A stretch of DNA of 13,775 bases from Flectobacillus sp. (GTDB lineage: Bacteria > Bacteroidota > Bacteroidia > Cytophagales > Spirosomataceae). The DNA lies in the NCBI GenBank assembly GCA_029865665.1, contig JARXAV010000115.1:1-13775 (forward strand), given 5' to 3'. The notes beneath the pieces were generated by a model that did not search any database, was not told the origin of the DNA, and worked only from the letters and a program-made list of their open reading frames with translations. Position 1 is the first letter of the stretch, and every line of letters starts with the position of its first letter. Position numbers and translations under genes: made by a program. Shown in pieces: positions 1 to 12,112 of the stretch.

Positions 1-286
1 GGACACTTATGACGACCAATTTAACTTAGATGGAACAAAACCTGATTTTATCTTACAGGCAGGAAGTGTCCCAAAACTTAGACATTCCATCGGTTTGGTT
101 TCTACGGCTGCCACGGCATCGCTTGTCAACAAAGATAAAAACAAAGTCGATTTTGTAAGAGCGGTTTGGAATGCCAAATTAGAACCTTATGAAGATGGCT
201 ATTTCGACCCATATTACGACGGATTGATGTACTTGTTCAGCTTGATGCACCTCAGCGGAAAGTATCAAATTGTAAAACCTCAGTAA
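1..286 (+). CDS. C-terminal end of a GH8-like glycoside hydrolase (partial, 5' cut)
   Basis: The reading frame is open from base 2 to the TAA at 284-286, giving 94 residues with the start upstream of the window. The visible part carries features I associate with the C-terminus of glycoside hydrolase family 8: a KLRHSIGLVSTAATASL segment, then FVRAVWN, then YYDGLMYLFSLMHLSGKYQI close to the end, matching the family pattern HSxGLVAT, FVxAxWN, YYDGxLYMxxLLHxSGxxxI. In Bacteroidota PULs such proteins are often reducing-end xylose-releasing exo-oligoxylanases, acting on xylo-oligosaccharides; other GH8 members are endoglucanases or chitosanases. The catalytic acid and base lie further upstream and cannot be checked. 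A TTG at 95 is an internal codon, not the start. A hairpin at 330-386 follows the stop. The family call is fairly secure; the substrate is inferred. Confidence 0.75.
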   Translation, partial: DTYDDQFNLDGTKPDFILQAGSVPKLRHSIGLVSTAATASLVNKDKNKVDFVRAVWNAKLEPYEDGYFDPYYDGLMYLFSLMHLSGKYQIVKPQ

Positions 287-329
287 AAATTGGATCAATT
301 ATAGCTTAAAAGTATCCTCCAATTCTCTA

Positions 330-386
330 AAATCACCCGATTAGCTTTGACATTGAGTTGTATAAAAAGTGCTAATCAGGTGATTT
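330..386 (+). terminator. Hairpin downstream of the GH8-like gene, probable terminator
   Basis: The arms AAATCACCCGATTAGC (330-345) and GCTAATCAGGTGATTT (371-386) pair over 16 positions with one C-A mismatch, around a 25-nt loop. It begins 43 bases after the stop codon. The U-tract is poor (TGATTTCTAG), so it may stabilise a 3' end rather than act as a classical intrinsic terminator. Confidence 0.6.
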
Positions 387-467
387 CTAGTGAACAACAA
401 TTTGTGTTCTTTAATTTATTAAAGAAAAAGTTGCTAATATTATATATTATTTCTAATTTTACTAACA

Positions 468-490
468 TCATAATCTCAGCGAGATTATGA
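468..490. repeat. Perfect 10-bp stem-loop
   Basis: TCATAATCTC (468-477) and GAGATTATGA (481-490) are perfect complements around a 3-nt loop, AGC. No T-run follows, only a CT-rich stretch, so it is not a typical terminator. Its function is unknown. Confidence 0.6.
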
Positions 491-566
491 CTCTCTCTCT
501 GGTCATTTACTCTTTGTTTTGAAATGTGTTACCTTGACACAACCCACTATATGGATATTTCATAAA

Positions 567-600
567 AGGAATAATTTAATAGTTATATTAAATCATTCCT
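567..600. repeat. 14-bp stem-loop with a 6-nt loop
   Basis: AGGAATAATTTAAT (567-580) pairs with ATTAAATCATTCCT (587-600) with one A-C mismatch around a 6-nt loop. It resembles the hairpin at 938-973 in stem length, loop size and AT-rich core (ATTTA/TAAAT). Like that hairpin it lies upstream of a copy of the GTGTT motif, here 45 bases before the copy at 646-665. Confidence 0.6.
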
Positions 601-645
601 CGTGAATACGTATAGTTATGCAATTCTGTATATTTTTTTGTACTA

Positions 646-665
646 AGTGTTCTATTGTGTTATAG
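646..665 (+). repeat. GTGTT motif, copy 1
   Basis: AGTGTTCTATTGTGTTATAG matches the tandem copies at 978-1023 at all but one or two positions over 20 bases. It has two GTGTT half-sites exactly 10 bases apart (647 and 657), about one helical turn, which would suit a DNA-binding protein contacting one face of the helix. Confidence 0.6.
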
Positions 666-937
666 TTTATCTCTAAAACATACTGCGTATGATTAAAAAA
701 AAAGTTGTGAAGTAATGAGTTATTGCATATAAGATACTGTTAGAACAAAAAATGAATTTTCCAGAGAGGGCGAAGTTTATTGGTATTAGTTCTAATAGAT
801 TCTATTTCAAATGGTATCCAGTGTAGCAACGATTAAAAATCCTAATTCATAAAGCACACATTAGATGATATTGGCTGATAATTTCTACAAAATTGTAAGC
901 ATATCTTCTTTTCTGTTCGAAAAAAATCAATCAATTT

Positions 938-973
938 AAAATAAATGATTTACACTAGTAAATCATTTATTTT
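938..973. repeat. Perfect 15-bp stem-loop
   Basis: AAAATAAATGATTTA (938-952) and TAAATCATTTATTTT (959-973) are perfect complements around a 6-nt loop, CACTAG. The arms contain almost only A and T, and the right arm ends in TTTT, so it could act as a weak bidirectional terminator. It sits 4 bases before the tandem GTGTT repeats, so it may instead insulate or structure the regulatory region. Confidence 0.7.
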
Positions 974-977
974 CGAC

Positions 978-1023
978 ATAGTGTTCTATGGTGTTATAGG
1001 ATAGTGTTCTACAGTGTTATAGG
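978..1023 (+). repeat. Two tandem 23-bp GTGTT repeats, candidate regulator binding site
   Basis: Units at 978-1000 and 1001-1023 are identical at 21 of 23 positions. Each contains GTGTT twice, 10 bases apart (981/991 and 1004/1014), with the common form AGTGTTCTAnnGTGTTATAG. A third copy lies at 646-665. Direct repeats with helical-turn spacing about 360 bases upstream of susC are plausible sites for the AraC-type output domain of a hybrid two-component regulator. No binding specificity can be read from sequence alone. Confidence 0.55.
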
Positions 1024-1192
1024 AATTTGAAAAAATGTTATTGCCAATTATCTCTTCAATAAGAATAGAATGAAAATGACCAGAGAGATTCATTTTTTTG
1101 AGGGAAGAGATATTGGATTTTATTATAATTTTAAATCGTAGATACTTATCGAGTAGTAAATACTGTAAATATTACATTTTAAATACTTTATG

Positions 1193-1226
1193 CTCTTGAA
1201 TGGTTTCAATTAGAACTATTCAAGAG
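1193..1226 (+). terminator. 13-bp hairpin with T-rich tail in the susC leader, possible attenuator
   Basis: CTCTTGAATGGTT (1193-1205) pairs with AACTATTCAAGAG (1214-1226) with one G-U pair around an 8-nt loop. A T-rich stretch follows after a short gap (TTCTTTTGTCTTTT, 1233-1246). It ends 158 bases before the susC start. If transcription starts upstream, for example near the GTGTT repeats, it could stop or slow polymerase before susC. It could also simply terminate read-through. Confidence 0.45.
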
Positions 1227-1384
1227 GTGGAATTCTTTTGTCTTTTAGAAAAAAGGTGAAAGATGAAAGGGATGCTTATTTCCTAAACATAGCGTTTGCA
1301 TTCTGCTGTAAAGCTGATTGCACAAGTTAAGCAATTGCTTTGCTTGAATCATTCAATTCAATCTTAAATCTCACATTGTGTAAT

Positions 1385-4300
1385 ATGAAAAAACAAATCT
1401 TATTTCTTTTGGGTTTTTTACTTTGCTGTTCATTTGCAAAAGCCCAAAAAAATATATCGGGAAAAGTATCAGGAGATGATGGTAACCCGATACCGGGTGT
1501 AAGTGTACGTGTAAAGAAATCACAGACAGGTATCATAACAGATGCTACTGGAAATTTTAACCTAAAAGCCTCAGCCGATGACATTCTTACATTCAGTTCG
1601 GTTGGTTATATAAACCAAGAAGCAAAAGTAGGTAATCGAAGTGTTATAAACATCGTACTCACTACAAATGTAAGTGCTTTAGAAGAAGTTGTTGTCATGG
1701 GTTATGGTACCCAAAAGAGGTCTTCAGTAACTGCTGCGGTAGCCTCGGTTGGGTCAAAAGAGTTGACGGCACTTCCTGTTCCAAGCATTGAAGGAGCATT
1801 ACAAGGTCGTGTATCGGGTGTGCAAGTAACTAGTAACGGTTCACCGGGAGTTGCCCCCGTGGTTAGAATTCGTGGAGTTGGCTCTATCAACTATGCGGCA
1901 AACCCATTGTACGTTATTGATGGTTATCCAGTTGGTAATTTGAACGATATAGACATGAAAGATGTAGAATCGTTAGAAGTACTCAAAGATGCTAGTGCAG
2001 CAGCAATTTATGGTTCGAGAGCGGCAAACGGGGTAATCATAATCACCACTAAAAAGGGATCAAAAGATGGTAAGCTACACATCAACGTAGAAACGTATTA
2101 TGCGTCACAAAGCCCATGGAAAAAATTAACACCGCTCAATACGCAACAATACTTGCAGTATGGTAAGACATTATTATCAGCAGCTGGAGCGGCCTTTCCT
2201 GACCGTTGGAGTCAACTGAACAATGAGACTTACCCTGGTTCAGGTGTTACTTTTGCAAATACCAATACAGACTGGCAAGACCACTTATTCCAAACAGGAG
2301 GTTTATCAAACACCACTGCTACTATTACAGGTGGGAATGCTACTTCTCGCTTTTTAACGTCATTTGGTTACTTCAAACAAGATGGTATTTATGTAGGAAC
2401 TAACTATGAAAGAGGTAATATTCGCCTTAATTCAGATCATAGCATTGGTAAATATATTACTATTGGGCAAACACTTACGATTGCTATGGGGAGTAGGCTA
2501 GAAGATAATGCTAACCCTACGGGTCAACGTACAGCTCTGGCAAACGTTATTAAAAATTTACCATATACGCCCGTGTACAACCCAACAGAAATCGGAGGCT
2601 ACTATGGTACAACTAATGCAGATGGCTCTGACCCAGTGAACCCATTAATCGCTGCTGTATTAAACAGAACTCAAAACCGTAATACAAGACTATTGGGATC
2701 TATTTTTGCTGAAATTAAATTTACAGACTATTTAAAGTATAAGTTTTCAGTAGGTTTAGATTATAATAACTCAAGACGTTTGGCTCGTACACCAATCTAT
2801 ACGGCTGGACAATCGGGTTATCCATTCAATAGTATTTCTGATACAAGAGGGGAATTTATCGGTACGCTTTATACGAACCAACTTTCGTTTGACAAAACAT
2901 TCAAAAAGCATTCAATCAATGCGATCGTTGTAGCTGAACAGCAATTTGGTACAGATGAAAGGATCACAGCTGCAGGTAATTATACGACAAATACCTTCAC
3001 TATTGTTACTCCAAACGTAACAAGTCCAGCTGCAGGTGGTGAAAAAAGCGAAACAACACTTTTATCATATTTAGGACGTGTAAACTATGATTATGCAGGC
3101 AAATACTTATTAAGTGCTTCTATTCGTAGAGATGGTTCTTCTTTGTTTGCTCCAGGTAAAAAATGGGGAACATTCCCTGCGGCTTCGATTGGTTGGAGAA
3201 TCAGCGAAGAGGCTTTCATGAAAGATATTCCTGCTATTAATGAATTGAAAGTAAGAGCAAGTTATGGGCTAGTAGGTAATACAAGTGGATTACCAAACTA
3301 CGCTTGGCAATCGTTAGTAGGAGCTGCTACAAATTATGTTTTTGCGAATGGTGCAACACCTGGTTTGTCAACTAATCAGCTTGGAAACTCAGAATTAGGA
3401 TGGGAAACAACAAAAATGTCAGATATCGGACTTGATTTAGGCTTACTTAAAAATAAAGTTACGGTGTCGGCCGATTACTATATCCGTGAAACCTCTGATA
3501 ATAGTTTGATTCTTGCTAGACCTTTAGCTTCATCACTTGGTTATTCAAACAATACCATTGCTAACTTTGGTGGAATGAAAAACACAGGTTTAGATTTACA
3601 AGTCAACTATAACCATAGTGAAGGAGATTTCAAATGGAAAGTTGGAGGTAACTTGGGTATCGTGCGTAATACAGTAACATCTTTAGAAGCACCAATTTTC
3701 GCAGGTGGTCATGCAGAAACAGGTGCAAACGTTACTAAAACAGAAGTAGGTATGCCTGTTCAGTATCTATATGGCTATGTAGTTGACAAAATTTATCAAA
3801 CCCAAGGTGAAATTGATGCAGATGACGCTCAAGCAAAAAACAAAAAATGGGATAGTTATCAAGGAGGAAAGGCTGCTCCTGGAGATATTCGATTCAAAGA
3901 TTTAAATGGTGATGGCAAAATCGATGATTCAGACCGTACTATGATTGGAAATACACTTCCTGACTTTACTTACGGTATTAACTTCGATGCTAACTATAAG
4001 AACTTTGACTTTACGTTGTTTTTACAAGGAGTACAAGGAAATGACATTTATAACAACCTAAAAACACAAACACAAGGTATGGTTCGTTTATTTGGTGCTA
4101 CTACTGACGTGTTGAATGCTTGGACACCACAAAATACTAACACGAATGTTCCAAGAGCAATCAGTGGTGACCCTAATGGAAATACGACTCGTCCGTCTGA
4201 CAGATGGATTGAAAAAGGCTCATTTATGCGTGTGAAAAACATTAGTTTAGGCTATAATGTACCTGCAAGTATTCTGAAAACTTTTGCGGGTGGTACACTT

Positions 4301-4471
4301 ACAAAAGTGAGAGTATATGTATCAGCTCAAAACTTATTGACTTTCACAAATTACAGTGGTTATGACCCTGAAATTGGGTCTCGTGACAATGCTCAATTGG
4401 TATATGGTATCGATAATGGGCAATATCCACAAGCTCGTACTTTGATGGCCGGTCTTCAATTAGGTTTTTAA
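1385..4471 (+). CDS. SusC-like TonB-dependent outer-membrane transporter
   Basis: The 1028-residue product imports glycan oligomers across the outer membrane using TonB energy, together with the adjacent SusD-like lipoprotein. A signal peptide (MKKQILFLLGFLLCC..., cleavage probably after AKA at residue 20) is followed by a carboxypeptidase-D-regulatory-like domain at about 23-100 (SGKVSGDDGNPIPGVSV, ending FSSVGY). Next come the TonB-box region EEVVVMGYGTQKRSSVTAAV and a plug with VRIRGVGSI, PLYVIDG, VESLEVLKDASAAAIYGSRA and NGVIIITTKKG. The rest is a beta-barrel ending in GLQLGF, with the terminal aromatic residue typical of outer-membrane proteins. A conserved DLNGDGKID acidic loop lies near residue 839. 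The ATG at 1385 was chosen because it starts the signal peptide; an upstream in-frame TTG at 1340 would add 15 residues before it. Length and motifs are normal for the family. The ligand cannot be read from sequence. Confidence 0.96.
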   Translation: MKKQILFLLGFLLCCSFAKAQKNISGKVSGDDGNPIPGVSVRVKKSQTGIITDATGNFNLKASADDILTFSSVGYINQEAKVGNRSVINIVLTTNVSALEEVVVMGYGTQKRSSVTAAVASVGSKELTALPVPSIEGALQGRVSGVQVTSNGSPGVAPVVRIRGVGSINYAANPLYVIDGYPVGNLNDIDMKDVESLEVLKDASAAAIYGSRAANGVIIITTKKGSKDGKLHINVETYYASQSPWKKLTPLNTQQYLQYGKTLLSAAGAAFPDRWSQLNNETYPGSGVTFANTNTDWQDHLFQTGGLSNTTATITGGNATSRFLTSFGYFKQDGIYVGTNYERGNIRLNSDHSIGKYITIGQTLTIAMGSRLEDNANPTGQRTALANVIKNLPYTPVYNPTEIGGYYGTTNADGSDPVNPLIAAVLNRTQNRNTRLLGSIFAEIKFTDYLKYKFSVGLDYNNSRRLARTPIYTAGQSGYPFNSISDTRGEFIGTLYTNQLSFDKTFKKHSINAIVVAEQQFGTDERITAAGNYTTNTFTIVTPNVTSPAAGGEKSETTLLSYLGRVNYDYAGKYLLSASIRRDGSSLFAPGKKWGTFPAASIGWRISEEAFMKDIPAINELKVRASYGLVGNTSGLPNYAWQSLVGAATNYVFANGATPGLSTNQLGNSELGWETTKMSDIGLDLGLLKNKVTVSADYYIRETSDNSLILARPLASSLGYSNNTIANFGGMKNTGLDLQVNYNHSEGDFKWKVGGNLGIVRNTVTSLEAPIFAGGHAETGANVTKTEVGMPVQYLYGYVVDKIYQTQGEIDADDAQAKNKKWDSYQGGKAAPGDIRFKDLNGDGKIDDSDRTMIGNTLPDFTYGINFDANYKNFDFTLFLQGVQGNDIYNNLKTQTQGMVRLFGATTDVLNAWTPQNTNTNVPRAISGDPNGNTTRPSDRWIEKGSFMRVKNISLGYNVPASILKTFAGGTLTKVRVYVSAQNLLTFTNYSGYDPEIGSRDNAQLVYGIDNGQYPQARTLMAGLQLGF

Positions 4472-4530
4472 CATTTATCCCTTTAAAATTTTTCTTGGTC
4501 AGATTTTCAGGAGAATAAAATAAATAACAC

Positions 4531-6087
4531 ATGAAAAAAAGTCTTATATTCATAGGAGTACTATCGCTTGGCATTGCTCTCGGATGCAATGACGAGTTAG
4601 ATAAAACAAATCCAGGATCTTTTACTACCGATAGCTATTTTTCAAATACTGTAGAATTAGAATCTGGTGTTAATGCGGTGTATGGGCTACTTACTGGCTC
4701 CAACCTTTTTGGAAGAGAGTATTTTTTTACCAATGATTTACGAAGCGATGATGTTGCAACGGGTGGCGGACAGTTAGAAGCCCCAAGAGCTCAACTTTTG
4801 ACAGGTGTTCACCAGCCTACGAATTCCGTTTTAGGTGCTTTATGGACCGGCTCATTTCGTATAATTCACCGTGCCAATGTGGTAATTGATGCACAAGATA
4901 ACTTCAAGACGCTTAATGCCACAGACGAAACTAAGAAAAAAAGAGTCGTTGCGGAAGCGAAATTCTTGCGAGCAATGGCCTATTATGAGTTGAGTACGAT
5001 GTGGGGCGGTGTACCAATTTACACAAGTAGTGCTACAAAATCGTCGGATGCTAAACCTCGTAATACACAGGATGAAGTGTTTACTCAGATCATTAAAGAC
5101 CTAACAGAGGCACAGGTGGACCTTCCTTCATCGTATAGCGGTGAGGATTTGGGTCGTGCTACCAAGCATGCAGCTCAACTTGAGTTAGCTAGAGTGTTGA
5201 TGTTTAAGGGAGATTACGCAGGAGCGAAAACGGAGTTGTCTAAAATCGTTTCTTCTGGAATGTTTAGCTTGACTACCAATTACTTAGACAATTTCTTGGA
5301 AGAAACAGAATACAATAAAGAGTCTATTTTTGAAATTGGTTTCGACAGCAAAAATGGGATGAGCTGGGACAATGGCGACAGTGATAACATTGCGGGAAGT
5401 AGCCCAAAAAGATCATCAATTCGTCACCAAGAATACTCGGCAGTAGGTTGGAGAAACCTCATTCCTTCTAATGGCATTATCGACGAATTTGAGCGTCCAC
5501 AAAAAGGAGATACTAAAAAAGATCCAAGAATGAATTTTAGTTTATATTTCAAGGGTGATTTAGTTAATCAAGGCAAAGGACGTTTAGAAATCGACTATCC
5601 TGTACAAGGAAATACTTCGATGTTAGATGGCGTAGAACAAAAAGTTAGTTGGAGAAAATATTCAGCTTTGTACAGAAATGCCGATGGATTCTATGATTTA
5701 AGTGGAATCAATATGCGTGTAATGCGTTATGCAGAAGTATTAATCGACCTCGCAGAATGTGAAAACGAATTGGGTAATACTGCGGCTGCCGTAGCTTTAT
5801 TAAACCAACTTCGTAATCGTGCAGACGTACAAATGCCTGCTTATCCAACTAAAAATTATCCTGTAAGTACCAAAGAACAAGTACTTACTGCCATTCAACA
5901 TGAAAAAAGAGTGGAGTTTGCTGCCGAATGGTTAAGAGCAAAAGACATTGTTCGTTGGAGAAAACAAGGTAAATTGAAAAAAGAACCATTATCGTACTTT
6001 GTTACTAATAAGCATGAATTATTGCCTATTCCTCAATTTGAAATAGATAATAATTCAAACTTCAAGGGTAATAATCCTGGTTATTAA
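4531..6087 (+). CDS. SusD/RagB-like nutrient-binding surface lipoprotein
   Basis: The 518-residue product is the surface glycan-binding partner that caps the SusC barrel. A type II signal peptide ends in the lipobox ALGC, with lipidated Cys19. The residues after it, NDELD, are acidic as in Bacteroidota lipoprotein export signals, which predicts display on the cell surface. The N-terminal SusD-like segment has NPGSFTTDSYFSNTVELESG and later EAKFLRAMAYYELSTMWGGVP. The C-terminal RagB/SusD part has the typical MRYAEVLIDLAECENELG, LNQLRNRA and EKRVEFAAEWLRAKDIVRW. It starts 59 bases after susC without an intervening terminator, so the two are probably co-transcribed. An AGGAG sits 17 bases before the ATG, too far for a normal Shine-Dalgarno. 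Family assignment is near certain; the glycan bound is inferred to be xylan-derived from neighbouring genes. Confidence 0.96.
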   Translation: MKKSLIFIGVLSLGIALGCNDELDKTNPGSFTTDSYFSNTVELESGVNAVYGLLTGSNLFGREYFFTNDLRSDDVATGGGQLEAPRAQLLTGVHQPTNSVLGALWTGSFRIIHRANVVIDAQDNFKTLNATDETKKKRVVAEAKFLRAMAYYELSTMWGGVPIYTSSATKSSDAKPRNTQDEVFTQIIKDLTEAQVDLPSSYSGEDLGRATKHAAQLELARVLMFKGDYAGAKTELSKIVSSGMFSLTTNYLDNFLEETEYNKESIFEIGFDSKNGMSWDNGDSDNIAGSSPKRSSIRHQEYSAVGWRNLIPSNGIIDEFERPQKGDTKKDPRMNFSLYFKGDLVNQGKGRLEIDYPVQGNTSMLDGVEQKVSWRKYSALYRNADGFYDLSGINMRVMRYAEVLIDLAECENELGNTAAAVALLNQLRNRADVQMPAYPTKNYPVSTKEQVLTAIQHEKRVEFAAEWLRAKDIVRWRKQGKLKKEPLSYFVTNKHELLPIPQFEIDNNSNFKGNNPGY

Positions 6088-6150
6088 TGAAAACGCTGTC
6101 GTTCTAAGTAGTATTTGAAAGCATGATTACTTTGCTTTACTTATGTCCTT

Positions 6151-6181
6151 TAAGTAGTCGTTCATTTTGAACGGCTACTTA
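6151..6181 (+). terminator. 14-bp hairpin after susD, probable terminator
   Basis: TAAGTAGTCGTTCA (6151-6164) pairs with TGAACGGCTACTTA (6168-6181) with a single G-U pair and a 3-nt TTT loop. TTTG follows, with no long T-run. It lies 64 bases after the susD stop and 120 bases before the next gene, so it may end or reduce the susCD transcript there. Confidence 0.65.
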
Positions 6182-6301
6182 TTTGAATTATATATACAAA
6201 TCTAAAGTCACCTAGTTTTTATTTAATTATCACGAAAATAGGTGTTAAATAATTAACGTATATAGAATAGAGTTAGACATCCATATCCCCAATTATTATA
6301 T

Positions 6302-11690
<5,389 letters not shown>

Positions 11691-11738
11691 GTAATGGGGT
11701 AAGATGTTACTCTAATAGACGAACTTATCAAGCATTTT

Positions 11739-11780
11739 AACGTTCTTCAAGACTACGTTTGCATTCTTGAAGAACGTTTT
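11739..11780 (+). terminator. Intrinsic-type terminator after the esterase gene
   Basis: AACGTTCTTCAAGA (11739-11752) and TCTTGAAGAACGTT (11765-11778) form a perfect 14-bp stem around a 12-nt loop, ending in TTTT (11777-11780). It starts 48 bases after the stop codon and is the best terminator in the window. It closes the operon before the regulator gene. Confidence 0.82.
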
Positions 11781-11945
11781 ATCCCTAATGAGAATAAATT
11801 TATATGAACCTCTTTTCCTTTCAGAACCTTCGTCAACTTTCTCCCCCAAACACCTCCCCTATTAATACAAATTCATAAGACTATTAGTAGCCCTCATTAT
11901 GCTTTAAAATTACATTATAGCTATATTATTTTGAACATAAGCACG

Positions 11946-11973
11946 TTGTTCGTTGATAAGTTCCTTATCTTTG
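11946..11973 (+). promoter_or_regulatory. Bacteroidota-type promoter for the Reg_prop sensor gene
   Basis: TATCTTTG at 11966-11973 fits the -7 consensus TAnnTTTG exactly. A TTG at 11946-11948 lies 17 bases upstream, at the short end of the spacing reported for the -33 element in this phylum. Transcription would start near 11980, giving a leader of about 130 bases before the ATG at 12113. No transcript data are available. Confidence 0.55.
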
Positions 11974-11988
11974 TGTCTATTTTAGACA
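11974..11988. promoter_or_regulatory. Inverted repeat at the predicted transcription start, possible operator
   Basis: TGTCTATTTTAGACA is a perfect 6-bp inverted repeat with a 3-base centre. It directly abuts the -7 element TATCTTTG and covers the predicted start site. That is where a repressor or autoregulator would bind, but the palindrome is short and could also act as an RNA hairpin. Confidence 0.4.
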
Positions 11989-12011
11989 ATTGTATTTTCA
12001 GGTAATCTCCT

Positions 12012-12026
12012 CTTATGTTACATAAG
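12012..12026. promoter_or_regulatory. 15-base palindrome in the regulator's leader
   Basis: CTTATGTTACATAAG has perfect 7-base arms around a single T. It lies 86 bases before the sensor gene start and about 30 bases after the predicted transcription start. The near-zero spacer suits a dimeric protein-binding site better than an RNA hairpin. Its role is unknown. Confidence 0.35.
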
Positions 12027-12064
12027 GAATAGCGTTCTGCAAAACCGTAAATCAGCTAAATAAT

Positions 12065-12080
12065 GCTACTGACTAGTAGC
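12065..12080 (+). repeat. Short hairpin just upstream of the sensor start codon
   Basis: GCTACT (12065-12070) and AGTAGC (12075-12080) pair around the 4-nt loop GACT, ending 32 bases before the ATG at 12113. It could affect leader structure. At six base pairs it may also be chance. Confidence 0.3.
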
Positions 12081-12112
12081 CTGAGTTTGATGGCAAATAA
12101 CATATACTAATC

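Larger units (their letters stand above)
287..1384. other. Long non-coding, structure-rich region upstream of susC
   Basis: About 1.1 kb is very AT-rich and has no credible open reading frame on either strand. It holds hairpins at 330-386, 468-490, 567-600, 938-973 and 1193-1226, a GTGTT-based motif at 646-665, 978-1000 and 1001-1023, and a 15-bp inverted repeat at 494-508 and 1074-1088. The promoter of the susCD operon should lie here, but I found no exact TAnnTTTG with a well-spaced TTG near the gene. The stretch from about 665 to 935 shows nothing I can name. The region is longer than I would expect for a simple susC leader, so it may include a small mobile or decayed element. Confidence 0.6.
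11691..12112. other. Non-coding gap between esterase and sensor genes
   Basis: This 422-base gap holds the terminator at 11739-11780, the promoter at 11946-11973, and three inverted repeats (11974-11988, 12012-12026, 12065-12080). I see no gene in it; a 24-codon ATG frame near 11805 has no supporting features. The stretch 11782-11940 shows nothing recognisable. Confidence 0.7.

Noticed and set aside
342..349. TAGCTTTG, an exact TAnnTTTG -7 match after the GH8-like gene
   Set aside because: It overlaps the hairpin arm and loop, has no TTG at suitable distance upstream, and lies about 1 kb from the next gene.
978..1023. Tandem GTGTT repeats as a CRISPR array
   Set aside because: The units are adjacent with no spacers, there are only two in tandem, and no cas gene is nearby.
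1069..1099. Short AATGAA/TTCATT hairpin followed by seven T residues as a terminator
   Set aside because: The stem is only six AT-rich base pairs with a 14-base loop, too weak to call. It overlaps the 15-bp inverted repeat arm.
1340..1384. In-frame upstream TTG start for susC adding 15 residues
   Set aside because: The ATG at 1385 directly begins a normal MKK signal peptide. The added residues would put a non-charged extension in front of it.
4509..4513. AGGAG as the ribosome binding site of susD
   Set aside because: It is 17 bases before the ATG, well beyond functional spacing, and this phylum rarely relies on Shine-Dalgarno pairing.
11805..11880. 24-codon ATG frame between the esterase and sensor genes
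   Set aside because: It is too short, has no upstream signal, and its proline- and serine-rich translation has no recognisable character.
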